From Streptomyces cadmiisoli (GTDB lineage: Bacteria; Actinomycetota; Actinomycetes; Streptomycetales; Streptomycetaceae), in NCBI RefSeq assembly GCF_003261055.1, contig NZ_CP030074.1, positions 248,001-312,000 of the forward strand: 64,000 nt of DNA, given 5' to 3'. The position numbers and the translations under genes were made by a program. The notes below the pieces were generated by a model, which was not told the DNA's origin, searched no databases, and worked only from the letters and a program-made list of their open reading frames with translations. Position 1 is the first letter of the stretch. Each line of letters begins with the position of its first letter. This document shows, piece after piece, positions 25,743 through 35,729 of this stretch.

Positions 25743-26953
25743 CGGAGGGAGAGCCGGACACGGTCCTCCTCAGGAAGGTGTCCGTCGACGAGGCGAAGGC
25801 CGCCCGGCCACAGGACGAGCCGGAAGCCGAGAACCTGGCCGAATCCCAGGCCGAATCCCAGGACGAATCCCAGGCCGAACCCCGGCGCCGGAAGCGCACG
25901 TCCGGGCGCCGCCGTGCCGTCCTCGTCGCGGTCGCGGCGGGCCTGGTCATCGCCACGGCACTCGCCACGGCGCTCGTCCTGGACGACACCGCGCCCGACA
26001 GGCCCGCGGCGCGCGAGAAGCTGCCGCCGGGGACCGAGCCGGTCGTCCGCGGCGATCTGGTGACCGAGGTGATGGCCACGGGGTCGGTGCGGTTCACCGG
26101 GGCCCGTGTCGTCAAGAACCATCTCACCGGCATCGTCACCTGGGTGCCGTCGGCGAACACCGTCGTCGAGCAGGGCAAGCGCCTGTACTCCGTCGACGAC
26201 AAGCCCGTGTTCCTGCTGCGCGGCGAGCTGCCCGCCTGGCGGGAGTTCAAGCCCGACATGCCGGACGGCGAGGACGTCCGCATGCTGGAGCAGAACCTCG
26301 CGGAACTCGGCTACACCGACTTCACCGTCGACGAGGAGTACACCGAGAAGACCGAGGCCGCGGTGAAGCGGTGGCAGAAGAACAACGAGCTCCCGGCGAA
26401 CGGGCGGATCGAGCTCGGCCGGGTGGTCTTCGCACCGGGCTCGGTGCGGATCGCCACCGCCGAGGTGCGGTCCGGTGATCCGGTCGCGCCCGCGCAGGAC
26501 GTGCTCGAGGTGACCGGTTTCCAGCACCGGGTGTCGGCGGAGATCCCCTCGAAAGAACAGGATCTGGCCGTCAAGGGAGCCAAGGCCGAGATCGAACTCC
26601 CCGACGGCAAACGCATCGAGGGAACGGTCACCTCCGTCGGCGCCGAGAAGATGACCCAGGACAACACGAAGGTCGTCCCGATCACCGTGCGGCCGGAATC
26701 CGCACGGCAACTGGGCAGCGTGCAGAGCGCCGACGTCGTCGTGGTGCTCCAGCGCCTGGAGGCAGAGGACGTCCTGTTCGTGCCCGTCACCGCACTGCTT
26801 CCGGCGGAGGGCGGCGGATACGCGGTGCAACTCGTGAAGAACGGCAGGGTCACCGTGGTGAAGGTGAAGACGGGCGCGTTCGCCGAGGGACGGGCAGAGG
26901 TCAGCGGCCCCGGCATCGACGAGGACGCCCGAGTGGGGGTGCCGAAGCTGTGA
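25739..26953 (+). CDS. MacA/HlyD-like adaptor with peptidoglycan-binding domain
   Basis: A 404-residue membrane-anchored adaptor. The cytoplasmic N-terminus has a small acidic repeat ([15 protein letters not shown]) and a basic patch, then one membrane segment ([20 protein letters not shown]). Outside come an adaptor half-hairpin ([19 protein letters not shown]), an inserted PG_binding_1 domain ([32 protein letters not shown]), and the beta-barrel/membrane-proximal part ([36 protein letters not shown]). In Gram-positive organisms such proteins couple a MacB-type ABC transporter to the wall. It is coupled by 4-nt overlaps to the lipoprotein and ATPase genes. Confidence 0.88.
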   Translation: MTEGEPDTVLLRKVSVDEAKAARPQDEPEAENLAESQAESQDESQAEPRRRKRTSGRRRAVLVAVAAGLVIATALATALVLDDTAPDRPAAREKLPPGTEPVVRGDLVTEVMATGSVRFTGARVVKNHLTGIVTWVPSANTVVEQGKRLYSVDDKPVFLLRGELPAWREFKPDMPDGEDVRMLEQNLAELGYTDFTVDEEYTEKTEAAVKRWQKNNELPANGRIELGRVVFAPGSVRIATAEVRSGDPVAPAQDVLEVTGFQHRVSAEIPSKEQDLAVKGAKAEIELPDGKRIEGTVTSVGAEKMTQDNTKVVPITVRPESARQLGSVQSADVVVVLQRLEAEDVLFVPVTALLPAEGGGYAVQLVKNGRVTVVKVKTGAFAEGRAEVSGPGIDEDARVGVPKL

Positions 26954-27714
26954 CCGCACTCCTCCACGACGAAGGGCAGGTCGCGTCCGGCGCCGCCGAA
27001 CCCGTGGTGAGCCTGACCGACGTCGGCCGCTCCTACGGCAAGGGCCCGCACCGGGTCCATGCGCTCAGGGAGGTGACGACGGCCATCGCGCACGGTGAAC
27101 TGGCCGCGGTCGTCGGCCCCTCCGGCTCCGGCAAGTCGACCCTGCTCAACCTGATCGGCACCCTCGACCGCCCCACCACGGGCCAAGTCGTGGTCGACGG
27201 CCAACGGGTCGACCGGCTCGACGACCGGAAGCTGTCCGCGCTGCGCGCGCACCGCATCGGCTTCGTCTTCCAGCAGTTCCACCTCTCCGGCGGCACCCGG
27301 GCCGTGGACAACGTCGCCGACGGACTGCTGTACACGGGCATGACCCGGCGCGGACGCCGCGACCGGGCCGCCGCCGCCCTGCACCGGGTCGGTCTCGGCC
27401 ACCGCATGGACCACCGGCCGCACGAACTGTCCGGCGGCGAGCGGCAGCGCGTGGCCATCGCCCGCGCCGTGGTGGGCGATCCGGCGCTGCTGCTGGCGGA
27501 CGAGCCGACCGGGGCACTGGACACCCGCTCCGGCGCCCTGGTGGTGGAACTGCTGCGCGAACTGAACGCCGCCGGCACCACCGTCGTCGTCATCACCCAC
27601 GACACCGAGCTGGCGGCAAGCCTGCCGCGCCGGCTGGTCATGCGCGACGGTCGGCTCGTGGAGGACACGGGCGCCCGCGCGAACGGGCCACGACCGGCGC
27701 CGGAGTCCGAATGA
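26950..27714 (+). CDS. MacB/LolD-type ABC transporter ATPase
   Basis: A 254-residue ATP-binding subunit. It shows Walker [21 protein letters not shown]-loop [11 protein letters not shown], signature [17 protein letters not shown], Walker [13 protein letters not shown] and the H-loop [10 protein letters not shown]. This subfamily powers FtsX-like permeases that move or extrude substrates by a mechanotransmission mechanism rather than classic import. The GTG start overlaps the adaptor stop and the stop overlaps the permease start (ATGA). It appears fully functional. Confidence 0.95.
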   Translation: MTALLHDEGQVASGAAEPVVSLTDVGRSYGKGPHRVHALREVTTAIAHGELAAVVGPSGSGKSTLLNLIGTLDRPTTGQVVVDGQRVDRLDDRKLSALRAHRIGFVFQQFHLSGGTRAVDNVADGLLYTGMTRRGRRDRAAAALHRVGLGHRMDHRPHELSGGERQRVAIARAVVGDPALLLADEPTGALDTRSGALVVELLRELNAAGTTVVVITHDTELAASLPRRLVMRDGRLVEDTGARANGPRPAPESE

Positions 27715-28913
27715 AGCGCGACGCCACGAAGGGCTCACGGCTGCGGGGCGGGGATCTGCTGCGGCTCGGCGCCAACGGACTGCGCACCCGGCCGCTGCGC
27801 GCGGTGCTCTCCGCCGCCGGTATCGCCATCGGGATCGCCGCGATGATCTCCGTCCTCGGCATCTCGGAATCGAGCAGGGCGCATCTCGACGCCGAGCTGG
27901 ACAAGCTCGGCACCAACCTGCTGACGGTGGTGCCGGGCCAGGACCCCGACACCGGCGAGATCGTGCCGCTGCCCACGACCACGGTGCGGACGATCGCCCG
28001 GGTCGAAGGCGTGGACACCGTCAGCGGCACCGGAAAGCTGGAGGACATCAGCGCCTACCGCAACGCGCGCGTCGACCCCGCGGAGTCGAACGCACTGGCC
28101 GTACTGGCCACCGACACCCGTCTGCTGAGGACCCTGGAGGCGTCCCTCAGCTGGGGAGGCTGGCTCGACCGGGCTCCGGAGCGCTACGCCACCACGGTCC
28201 TCGGCGAGCGGTCGGCGAGCCGGCTGGGCGTCACGGACCCCGGGGAACGCATCTGGATCAAGGACCGGTACTTCACGGTGCTCGGCGTCCTCGAACCGGT
28301 GCCGCTGGCCCCCGAACTCGACACGGCCGTCCTCGTCAACAACGAAGCCGCCGGGCGGTACCTCGGCTACGACGGCCACCCGACCACGGTGTACGAGCGC
28401 TCCGCCGACGAACTCGTGCAGACGGTGCGGGGCCTGCTGCCGCGCGCCGCCAACCCCGAGGACCCCCGGTTCGTCGCCGTGAGCCGGCCGTCGGACGCGC
28501 TGAAGGCCCGGCAGGCCGCCGAGGCCTCGTTCACCGGACTGCTCCTGGGGCTGGGCGCGGTCGCCCTGCTCGTCGGTGGGATCGGCGTGGCCAACACCAT
28601 GGTCATCGCGGTCATGGAACGGCGCGGCGAGATCGGCCTGCGGCGCGCGCTGGGGGCCGCCCGGCGGCACATATCCCGGCAGTTTCTCATGGAAGCGCTG
28701 CTGCTCTCCTGCCTCGGCGGGCTCGGCGGAGCGGCCCTCGGCACGGGCGTGACCGCGGGTTATGCTCTCAGCCAGGGCTGGCCCACCGCGGTTCCCCTTC
28801 TGGCGCTGGCCGCAGGCGTCGCCGCCACAGCCCTGATCGGCGCGATCGCCGGACTGTATCCGGCCCTGCGCGCCGCCCGTACCCCTCCGACGGTCGCCCT
28901 CGCCGCACCGTAG
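27711..28913 (+). CDS. MacB/FtsX-type ABC transporter permease
   Basis: A 400-residue permease with the MacB topology. One N-terminal helix ([20 protein letters not shown]) is followed by a large extracellular MacB_PCD domain (about 50-270), then three C-terminal helices ([59 protein letters not shown]). The family signature [20 protein letters not shown] is present. With the upstream ATPase and adaptor it forms an ABC export or envelope-stress system; related two-component-linked systems handle antimicrobial peptides. The response regulator starts 116 nt downstream, so the two sets are probably co-regulated. Confidence 0.95.
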   Translation: MKRDATKGSRLRGGDLLRLGANGLRTRPLRAVLSAAGIAIGIAAMISVLGISESSRAHLDAELDKLGTNLLTVVPGQDPDTGEIVPLPTTTVRTIARVEGVDTVSGTGKLEDISAYRNARVDPAESNALAVLATDTRLLRTLEASLSWGGWLDRAPERYATTVLGERSASRLGVTDPGERIWIKDRYFTVLGVLEPVPLAPELDTAVLVNNEAAGRYLGYDGHPTTVYERSADELVQTVRGLLPRAANPEDPRFVAVSRPSDALKARQAAEASFTGLLLGLGAVALLVGGIGVANTMVIAVMERRGEIGLRRALGAARRHISRQFLMEALLLSCLGGLGGAALGTGVTAGYALSQGWPTAVPLLALAAGVAATALIGAIAGLYPALRAARTPPTVALAAP

Positions 28914-29029
28914 CCGACGCCCCCGCCGGCCCCTTCCCGCGAGGAGCCGGACGGGGGCGTCCCGTGTCCGCCGGGCCGTACCGCCGGCGCCCAGACCACC
29001 TCCGCATCGAACGACCGGGAGGAGAGCAC

Positions 29030-29695
29030 GTGCGCGTGCTGATTGTCGAAGACGAGCCGTTCATGGCGCAGGCCCTGGTGAACGGCCTGCGCCGGGAGGC
29101 CATCGCCGCCGACCACGCCCCCGACGGGCAGACCGCCCTGGAACAGATCGCCTCCCACGACTACGACGTGGTGGTCCTCGACCGCGACCTGCCCCGGGTG
29201 CACGGCGACGAGGTGTGCCGGCGCATCACCGAACAGCACAGCTCCGTGCGGGTCCTCATGCTCACCGCGGCGGCCTCCCTGGACGACCGGGTCGACGGGC
29301 TGCGCCTGGGCGCGGACGACTACCTGCCCAAACCGTTCGACTTCCCCGAGCTGGTCGCCCGGCTGCACGCCCTGCACCGCAGGTCCGGCTCACCGCCCCC
29401 ACCCGTGCTGGAGTGGGCCGGCGTACGGCTGGACCCCTTCCGCCGGGAGGCGTACCGCGACGGCCGCTACCTGCGGCTGACCCGCAAGGAGTTCGCCGTA
29501 CTGCATGTCCTGATGAGCGCCCAGGGCGGTGTGGTCAGTGCCGAGACCCTGCTGGAGAAGGCGTGGGACCAGCACGCCGACCCGTTCACCCAGGCGGTGC
29601 GCGTCACCATTTCCACCCTCCGCCGCAAACTCGGCGAGCCGGCCCTGCTGCACACCCGGACGGGCGCCGGCTACTTCCTGGGGCACTCCTCGTGA
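29030..29695 (+). CDS. OmpR-family response regulator
   Basis: A 221-residue two-domain regulator. The receiver domain has VRVLIVEDEPFMAQAL, the phospho-acceptor Asp in YDVVVLDRDLPR (about D51), the switch Thr in RVLMLTAA and the Lys in DDYLPKPF. The C-terminal winged helix has LTRKEFAVLHVLMSAQGGVV, TQAVRVTISTLRRKLG and HTRTGAGYFLG. The GTG start (29030) has GGAGGAG 7 nt upstream. It overlaps the kinase gene by 4 nt, so the two are a pair, and it follows the MacAB-like operon, its most likely target. Confidence 0.93.
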   Translation: MRVLIVEDEPFMAQALVNGLRREAIAADHAPDGQTALEQIASHDYDVVVLDRDLPRVHGDEVCRRITEQHSSVRVLMLTAAASLDDRVDGLRLGADDYLPKPFDFPELVARLHALHRRSGSPPPPVLEWAGVRLDPFRREAYRDGRYLRLTRKEFAVLHVLMSAQGGVVSAETLLEKAWDQHADPFTQAVRVTISTLRRKLGEPALLHTRTGAGYFLGHSS

Positions 29696-31101
29696 GCACC
29701 GCCCCGCGACTGTCCCGCCTGACCATCCGCACCCGCCTCACCCTCACGTACGGCGTGCTGTTCGCGGCCTCGGGCGCGGCCATGGTGGGGCTGCTGTACC
29801 TCTTCATGAGATACGGCCCGAACTACTCCGAGGCGCTCACGAAGTCGGCCGTGCCGACCCCGGACACCGGCACGGGCGGGGTGTCGCCGAGCCTGCCGCC
29901 CGGTACGGGCAAGGGAGCCTCGGGCGCGGCGACACCGAGCCTGCCGGCGGACCCGGGCGTCGCGGACCCGGGCGTCGCGGCCTCGGCCGGAGCGCGGCCG
30001 AGCCTGCCGCCCGACGTGGCCGGCACGGCCGCGGATCACGGCGCCGGCCTGCCGGCGGACGCGAGCACGGCCGTCTCCGGAGCGGGTTCCACCATGTACG
30101 CCAAGTCCACGCAGGGCTTCTGGTCGATGGAGGTGTCCACCAAGTCCGACTTCCTGCACGCGCTTCTCGTCTTCAGCGCCGTCGTCTTCCTGATCCTGTT
30201 GCTGATCTCCGTGGTCGTCGGCTGGTTCGTGGCCGGCCGGATGCTGGCCCCGCTGCAGAAGGTCACCGCGACCGCGCGCGGCATCGCCGGGTCCACCCTG
30301 CACGAGCGGATCGCGCTGACCGGACCGCGGGACGAGATCCGGGAACTCGCCGACACCTTCAACGCCATGCTGCGCCGTCTGGAGCAGGCCTTCGAGGCGC
30401 AGCGCCGGTTCGCGGCGAACGCCTCGCACGAGCTGCGCACCCCGCTGGCGAGCATGCGGACCATCCTCCAGGTGGCGCTCGCCTCACCGGAACCGGACGA
30501 CCTGCGGACGGCCGGAGGACAGCTCCTGAGCCTCAACACACGGTCCACCGAGATCACCGAGGCGCTGCTGACCCTGGCCCGGGCCGATCACGGTGCGATC
30601 GAGCAGGAGCCGGTCGACCTGGGGGACGCCGCGCGGGAGCACTGCGCCCAGGTCGGGGCGCAGGCGCGGGAGGCCGGGGTGTGCCTGACCGGGCCGACGG
30701 GCGGCGCCCGGACGACGGGTGACGGGCGGCTGCTGCGGCAACTCGTCGGCAATCTCGTCGACAACGCGGTCAAGCACAACCACCGCGACGGCACCGCGAC
30801 GGTGGCCGTGCACCGCTCGCAGGACGGACGGGTGCGGCTCACGGTGCGCAACTCCGGCCCGGAACTGAGCCGGGAGGAGGTCGACCGGGCCTTCGAGCCC
30901 TTCCACCGTCTCGACACCCGCACGCAGAACACCGACGGCCGTCCCGCCGGGCACGGTCTCGGACTCGCCATCGTGCGGTCCATCGTCCGCGCCCACAACG
31001 GCACGCTGCGGGCGAGACCGCTGACGCCCAACGGGCTGGAGGTGTCCGTCGATCTGCCGGGCGCGCCGGCAAAGACCGGCCGAACTGCTCAACAGGAGTG
31101 A
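29692..31101 (+). CDS. Sensor histidine kinase with repetitive outer loop
   Basis: A 469-residue membrane kinase. The first helix is about 22-44 and the second about 157-180 (LVFSAVVFLILLLISVVVGW). The outer loop between them (about 50-150) is low-complexity, built on recurring PSLPP/PSLPAD phrases in Gly/Ala/Asp-rich context, unlike a compact sensor fold. Inside come HAMP (RMLAPLQKVTATARGIAGST), HisKA with the phospho-His in FAANASHELRTPLASM, and HATPase_c (N box LVGNLVDNAVKHN, G boxes GRPAGHGLGLAIVRSI). It is coupled to the response regulator by GTGA overlap. The signal is unknown; the loop suggests wall-proximal stress or cationic peptide sensing, which is speculative. Confidence 0.93.
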   Translation: MSTAPRLSRLTIRTRLTLTYGVLFAASGAAMVGLLYLFMRYGPNYSEALTKSAVPTPDTGTGGVSPSLPPGTGKGASGAATPSLPADPGVADPGVAASAGARPSLPPDVAGTAADHGAGLPADASTAVSGAGSTMYAKSTQGFWSMEVSTKSDFLHALLVFSAVVFLILLLISVVVGWFVAGRMLAPLQKVTATARGIAGSTLHERIALTGPRDEIRELADTFNAMLRRLEQAFEAQRRFAANASHELRTPLASMRTILQVALASPEPDDLRTAGGQLLSLNTRSTEITEALLTLARADHGAIEQEPVDLGDAAREHCAQVGAQAREAGVCLTGPTGGARTTGDGRLLRQLVGNLVDNAVKHNHRDGTATVAVHRSQDGRVRLTVRNSGPELSREEVDRAFEPFHRLDTRTQNTDGRPAGHGLGLAIVRSIVRAHNGTLRARPLTPNGLEVSVDLPGAPAKTGRTAQQE

Positions 31102-31107
31102 GCAGTG

Positions 31108-31140
31108 TGGCGGCCCGGCCGCGGGACCGGCGGGCCGCCA
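31108..31140 (+). terminator. Terminator of the two-component operon
   Basis: A 10-bp perfect stem (31108-31117 with 31131-31140), all but two pairs G-C, with a 13-nt loop, begins 6 nt after the kinase stop. Confidence 0.72.
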
Positions 31141-31461
31141 CAAGCCGCCCCGCCACCGCCCGGAGCATGCGCAGTAGCCCCGGACGGGGCGGACGGTGAC
31201 GCCCCGGACGCCGTGACCACAGCCACCGGGGCTCCCCAGCAGGCACGCGGGACTCCAGTGGAGCAGCCGTCCCGGCGCGCCGTGTCCACCGACCCTGCCG
31301 GAGTCCCCGCGGCGGACACCCTGGGGTTTCTCCCTAGTCCCGCTCGGCGCGCCACCGGACCCGGCACCCGGTTGCGCCGCCGTTCAGTGATCCGCTTGCA
31401 TGACAAAACCCTGCCCCGGCCCCACTGCCGAAGCCCCCACCTCGTTCGCGACAGGAGACCC
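31141..31461. other. Intergenic region, no gene seen
   Basis: The 321 bp between the kinase terminator and the Gfo/Idh/MocA start contain an open frame that runs into the next gene, but it is Pro/Ala/Gly-rich and has no start context before 31462. I see no conserved promoter or repeat. Confidence 0.4.
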
Positions 31462-32532
31462 ATGCCGCAGCCCCGCCCGGCCGACGTCGACGCGCACGAC
31501 CCCACCCGCCCCGTGCTGCCCGCGCCGCGCACCCCCTCTCCCCGCGACGCGCCGTCCGTGGGCTGGGGCGTGATAGCCCCGGGCGGCATAGCGGCCTCGT
31601 TCGTCGAGGCGTTGCGCGTGCACACCGAGCAGCGTGTGGTGGCGGTCGGATCGCGGGACCTCGCACGGGCCCGCGCCTTCGCGGACCGGTTCGGCATACC
31701 TGGGGCGTACGGCAGTTACGCCGAGGTGCTCGACGACGAGCGCGTGGACATCGTCTACGTCGCCTCGCCGCATTCCGGCCACTTCGAGCACGCCCTCCAG
31801 GCGATCGAGGCGGGCCGGCACGTGCTGGTGGAGAAGGCGTTCACACGCAACGCCCGCGAAGCGGAACGGCTGATCGAGGCCGCCCGGGAGCGGGGCGTGT
31901 TCCTCATGGAGGCCATGTGGACGCGTTTCCTGCCGCACATCGACGTCGTACGCCAGGTACTCGATGCCGGACTGCTCGGTGAGGTCAGGACGGTCACCGC
32001 GGACCACGGGCAGTACATGACCCCCGACGCGGCCAACCGCCTCTTCGCCCCCGAACTGGCCGGCGGAGCACTGCTGGACCTCGGTGTCTACCCGGTCTCG
32101 TTCGCGTCCATGGTGCTCGGCCCGTTCGCCTCGGTGACCGCCGTGGGCACCAAGGCCTTCACCGGCGTCGACGGGCAGGCGTCGATCGTCGTCAGCAGCG
32201 AAACCGGCGCGCACGGCGTCCTGAACACCAGCCTCTTCGCCCGCACTCCGACCACCGCGTCGATCTCCGGCACCCACGCCCGCCTGGAGATCGAGGGCGA
32301 CTTCTACGCGCCCGCCACGGTCCGCCTGATCAGCCGCGACCACGGGCCGCTCGACTCCTACGTCCCCGCGCGGCGCACGGGCGGGCTGTGCTACGAGGCG
32401 GCCGAAGCGGCCCGCTGCGTCGCGGCGGGACGGACGGAGTCCGACCTGATGCCGCTCGACGAGACGCTGCGCGTCATGCGCGTCCTGGACAGCGTCCGCC
32501 GTGACCTGGGCGTCTCCTATCCCGGCGAGTGA
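31462..32532 (+). CDS. Gfo/Idh/MocA family NAD(P)-dependent oxidoreductase
   Basis: A 356-residue dehydrogenase. The N-terminal Rossmann fold shows VGWGVIAPGGIAASFVEAL, where the usual GxGxxA reads APGGIA. SRDLARARAFADRFGIP and the IVYVASPHSGHFEHALQAIE segment follow, then the catalytic-type Lys in HVLVEKAFTRNAREA. The C-terminal beta-sheet domain follows with GELLDLGVYP-like sequence (GGALLDLGVYPVSFASMVLG). Members reduce or oxidise sugars, inositols or dihydrodiols. AGGAG stands 5 nt before the ATG. The next gene, also Rossmann-type, starts 75 nt downstream and may be in the same operon. Confidence 0.9.
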   Translation: MPQPRPADVDAHDPTRPVLPAPRTPSPRDAPSVGWGVIAPGGIAASFVEALRVHTEQRVVAVGSRDLARARAFADRFGIPGAYGSYAEVLDDERVDIVYVASPHSGHFEHALQAIEAGRHVLVEKAFTRNAREAERLIEAARERGVFLMEAMWTRFLPHIDVVRQVLDAGLLGEVRTVTADHGQYMTPDAANRLFAPELAGGALLDLGVYPVSFASMVLGPFASVTAVGTKAFTGVDGQASIVVSSETGAHGVLNTSLFARTPTTASISGTHARLEIEGDFYAPATVRLISRDHGPLDSYVPARRTGGLCYEAAEAARCVAAGRTESDLMPLDETLRVMRVLDSVRRDLGVSYPGE

Positions 32533-32607
32533 CCCGCCCGCGCGGGAGCGGCGCCCTGCGGCGCCGTGGCTCTCACACCCCCACAACGCGAGGAGTACGT
32601 ACCCCTC

Positions 32608-33624
32608 ATGACCACCAGTCGTCTCGAGGGCCGGAAGGTCCTCTTCATCGGCGGCACCGGCGTGATCAGTTCGGCCTGCGCCCGGCGGGCCGTCGAACTC
32701 GGCGCCGACCTCCACGTGCTGAACCGCGGTGTCTCCTCGGTCCGGCCGGTGCCCGACGGCGTCACCCTGATCACGGCCGACGTCCACGACACCGACCGGA
32801 TGCGCGCCGTGGTGAAGCGCCACGAGTTCGATGTCGTCGTCAACTTCCTCAACTTCACGGCCGATCACATCGCCCGGGACGTCGACCTGTTCGGCGGACG
32901 CACCGGCCAGTACGTCTTCATCAGTTCGGCGGCCACGTACGAAAGGCCCGCCGGGCAACTGCCCCTGGAGGAGAGCGCGCCGCTGCGCAACCCCCACTCC
33001 GCCTACGCCCGCAACAAGATCGCCTGCGAGGAACTGCTCGCCGAGGCGCACCGTGAGCGGCAGCTCCCGGTCACCGTCGTACGCCCCTCGCACACCTACG
33101 ACCGTACGGCCGTGCCCTTCGACGGGGGCTGGACGGCGGTGGAGCGCATGCGCCGGGGACAGGAGGTGCTGGTCCACGGTGACGGGACCTCGCTGTGGAC
33201 GCTCACCCACCACACCGACTTCGCCGTCGGCTTCACCGGTCTCCTCGGCCATCCCGAAGCGCTCGGCGAGACGTTCCACATCACCGGCGACGAAGTGCTC
33301 AGCTGGGACCAGATCTACCGGGCGGTCGCCGCGGCGGCCGGCGTGGACGAACCGCGCCTCGTTCACGTGCCCTCCCACGCCATCGCCGCGGCCGACCCGA
33401 GGTGGGGCGAGGAACTGCTCGGCGACAAGGCGCACTCGATGACGTTCGACAACACGAAGGTCCGCCGGCTCGTGCCCGGGTTCACGACGTCCGTGCCCTT
33501 CTCCCGGGGTGCTCGCGAAATCGTCACCTGGTACGACGCGGACCCCGCCCGGCGCGTCGTGGACGCACGGTTCGACGCCCTCATGGACGTCCTGATCGAC
33601 GCGCACCGGCCGGGCCGGCCGTAG
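32608..33624 (+). CDS. NAD-dependent epimerase/dehydratase (extended SDR)
   Basis: A 338-residue SDR protein. It has a nucleotide loop VLFIGGTGVISSACARRAVE (GxxGxxS), Asp-rich DVHDTDRMRAVVKRHEFDVV, the active-site region YVFISSAATYE and the YxxxK motif in HSAYARNKIACEELL. The substrate side has RPSHTYDRTAVPFDGGW and HTDFAVGFTGLLGH. This branch includes sugar epimerases and chloroplast RNA-binding-type SDRs; the substrate is not known. I start at the ATG 32608 after a GAGGAG about 13 nt upstream. Likely co-transcribed with the Gfo/Idh/MocA gene and closed by the terminator at 33640. Confidence 0.87.
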   Translation: MTTSRLEGRKVLFIGGTGVISSACARRAVELGADLHVLNRGVSSVRPVPDGVTLITADVHDTDRMRAVVKRHEFDVVVNFLNFTADHIARDVDLFGGRTGQYVFISSAATYERPAGQLPLEESAPLRNPHSAYARNKIACEELLAEAHRERQLPVTVVRPSHTYDRTAVPFDGGWTAVERMRRGQEVLVHGDGTSLWTLTHHTDFAVGFTGLLGHPEALGETFHITGDEVLSWDQIYRAVAAAAGVDEPRLVHVPSHAIAAADPRWGEELLGDKAHSMTFDNTKVRRLVPGFTTSVPFSRGAREIVTWYDADPARRVVDARFDALMDVLIDAHRPGRP

Positions 33625-33639
33625 CGCGACCACCAGCCA

Positions 33640-33679
33640 CCCCGGATCCGGCTCACCGACCCCGCCGCCGGATCCGGGG
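33640..33679. terminator. Strong terminator hairpin
   Basis: A perfect 13-bp stem (33640-33652 with 33667-33679) with a 14-nt loop, 16 nt after the epimerase stop. It separates the oxidoreductase pair from the SWIM/VWA/MoxR operon. Confidence 0.82.
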
Positions 33680-33834
33680 TTCGCGCCCCGTGCGCGCACC
33701 GCCGCACCTGTGGGCGTCCGCCGTACGGCCTTTGGCCCTCTGCTTGATCGGCGTTGTCAGTCCCTCCCAGTAGGTTCTTTTGCATGCCGCCGCGGTCGCG
33801 GCGAGGAACGTCATTTCCGTGCAAAGGAGCTGGT

Positions 33835-34344
33835 GTGTCGTCAGGCTGGGAGCAATCGAGTACGGCGCGGGTGATATCGCCCGCCCGGCCGCGCAAGCTC
33901 GCCAAGGTCCCGTTCGTCGAGCTGGCCGACGGACGCCTCCAGGGCGTGGTCTCCAGCGGCTCGGACATCGGGCGGGTCTATGTCTCGTCGGTCGCGGCCG
34001 GCCAGTTCGCCTTCGCGTGCAGCACCAACAACAACCGGCCCTGCGGAGGCGCCCGGGGCGGGTTCTGCAACCACATCCGCGCCCTGATCGGTGAGGCCGT
34101 CCTCCAGTACGGCGCGGAGCGCGTCGCCCGCTATCTGCGGGCCGAGACCGACAGCGGCCAGGGGCCGGACGCGCACGCCATCGAGGCAGCCATGGCCGCC
34201 ACCCGTCCCTCGCAGGCGGACAGCACGGCCGCGGCCGCGGTCTTCAACCGCTTCCTGCGCCACCTCGCCTACCTCGAACTCGACGCGGCCACCGCGCCCC
34301 TGCCCGAGATGCAGTGGTTCCCGCCGACGAGGGCGGTGGCCTGA
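33835..34344 (+). CDS. SWIM-type zinc-finger-like protein
   Basis: A 169-residue protein. After a basic N-terminus (PARPRKLAKVPFVEL) the sequence AFACSTNNNRPCGGARGGFC then NHIRALI carries Cys and His spaced like a SWIM/CxCxnCxH metal site. A helical C-terminus follows (AMAATRPSQADSTAAAAVFN, RFLRHLAYLELDAATAPLPE). SWIM domains bind DNA or protein. The GTG start has AAAGGAG 6 nt upstream. Its stop overlaps the next ATG (TGATG), making it the first of five coupled genes with a VWA protein, a MoxR ATPase and a DUF5682 protein. It could be the recognition subunit; that role is inferred. Confidence 0.75.
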   Translation: MSSGWEQSSTARVISPARPRKLAKVPFVELADGRLQGVVSSGSDIGRVYVSSVAAGQFAFACSTNNNRPCGGARGGFCNHIRALIGEAVLQYGAERVARYLRAETDSGQGPDAHAIEAAMAATRPSQADSTAAAAVFNRFLRHLAYLELDAATAPLPEMQWFPPTRAVA

Positions 34345-35729
34345 TGCGCGCCGACCTGCTCACCGAACCCGTCGACGGGCTCGACGAAGCCCTCGCCGCG
34401 GTCGACGCCTTCGACGGCGCCCTCGCCGCCGGACTGCTGCGGCCCCAGCCCGCCCAGGGCGCGGACCTCGCCCGGCTCGCGCACGCCGTGGCCGGATCAC
34501 CGCTCGCGGCCAGGGTCACCGAGGCCGCCGAGAAGGCGGCGGCCGGCGCCGCCGACGAGGACCACTTCGTCGCCCTGGCCGCGGCCCGCGCCGCACTGCT
34601 CGGCTCCGTCCACGATGCGCTGACGGCCCGCGCCCACGAGGCGACCGGCCGGATCCCCGGCGACGAGACCGCCCCGGCACCCGCCGGGAGGCAGGAGGCC
34701 AACCTGCCGGCCGCCGCCCGCGCCTGGCTGTCCGACCTGGCACGTGCCGGCTGGCAGGGCATCGACCACGACCTGGTCGCCCAGTCGGCCCGCATCGTCG
34801 CCGCGATGCTCCCCGAACCGGAGCTGCGCCGCCTGGCCACTCTCCTGGACGGCTTCGCCGCCGAACTCGCCGCGTCCTGCCCGGGAGCGACCCTGGAACG
34901 GATCCCGGCACGCCGCTGGGCCGACCTGTGGTCGCGGGCGATGCTCCTCACCCTGTCCGGCTCCGGCACCCCGGCGACCGGCACCGCCACGGGCCGGCTG
35001 CTGCCGCTCGGCGTGGACCTGCACGAGCACGCCACCGCCGCCCAGGCCCAGGTCCACGCGGTGTTCGAACCCGCCGACGGCGGCCCGCCGCGCCTGGTGC
35101 GGGCGAGCGTGTCGGTACCGAAGCCGGACACGGTCGTCGCCGCCGGTGTGTGGCAGCTGCTGCGCCCGCACATGTCGCTGCTGTCCGCCGTCGGTGAGGG
35201 CCGCGCGATGGACGTGACCGACATGCCGCTCACCGTCGAGGGCGACCTGATCTGGAGCGACGAGCGGGCGCACGCCGGGGACGCCGCCGACGCCTTCGCC
35301 ACCGCCCGAGTCGCCCTGCCCACCGCGGCGATGGCGGCGACCGCGCCCCTGGACCGTCATCCGGCGCGCATCGCGATGCCCGTGTTCCTCGACGGCTACA
35401 CCGCTCAACAGGTCGACGGCGCCGTGACGTTCACCCTCGCCACGGGCACGGTCACCGTCGACACCGACCGGATCCCGGCCGCGGGGCCCCTGACCCCCGA
35501 GGCCGTCGCCGCGTCCGGCGCCTGCATCGGACTGCTGCGCTGGGACGCCGGATCGTTCACGGTCCAGCCGCTCGCCGTGGAGACCACGGTGCGCAAGAAG
35601 GCCGTCGCGGTGCACGCCGGGGCGTGGGCCGGAGGTACGACCGACAAGGCGGGCGTGAAGGCGGAGAAGGCCGCCACCGACGCCGTGGCCGTACTGCGGG
35701 AGCGGGCGGGAAGGCTGCTGCGCACATGA
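34344..35729 (+). CDS. Unknown protein of the MoxR/VWA/DUF5682 operon
   Basis: A 461-residue protein I do not recognise. The N-terminal half is helical and Ala-rich (LDEALAAVDAFDGALAAGLL, AWLSDLARAGWQGIDHDLV). The second half has a more beta-like pattern (RLLPLGVDLHEHATAAQAQV, RASVSVPKPDTVVAAGVWQL, ARIAMPVFLDGYTAQQVDGA). It has no signal peptide, membrane segment or catalytic motif. Both ends overlap neighbouring genes (TGATG and ATGA), so it is made in step with the SWIM-like and VWA proteins. It may be the scaffold or substrate adaptor of the complex. Confidence 0.75.
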   Translation: MRADLLTEPVDGLDEALAAVDAFDGALAAGLLRPQPAQGADLARLAHAVAGSPLAARVTEAAEKAAAGAADEDHFVALAAARAALLGSVHDALTARAHEATGRIPGDETAPAPAGRQEANLPAAARAWLSDLARAGWQGIDHDLVAQSARIVAAMLPEPELRRLATLLDGFAAELAASCPGATLERIPARRWADLWSRAMLLTLSGSGTPATGTATGRLLPLGVDLHEHATAAQAQVHAVFEPADGGPPRLVRASVSVPKPDTVVAAGVWQLLRPHMSLLSAVGEGRAMDVTDMPLTVEGDLIWSDERAHAGDAADAFATARVALPTAAMAATAPLDRHPARIAMPVFLDGYTAQQVDGAVTFTLATGTVTVDTDRIPAAGPLTPEAVAASGACIGLLRWDAGSFTVQPLAVETTVRKKAVAVHAGAWAGGTTDKAGVKAEKAATDAVAVLRERAGRLLRT

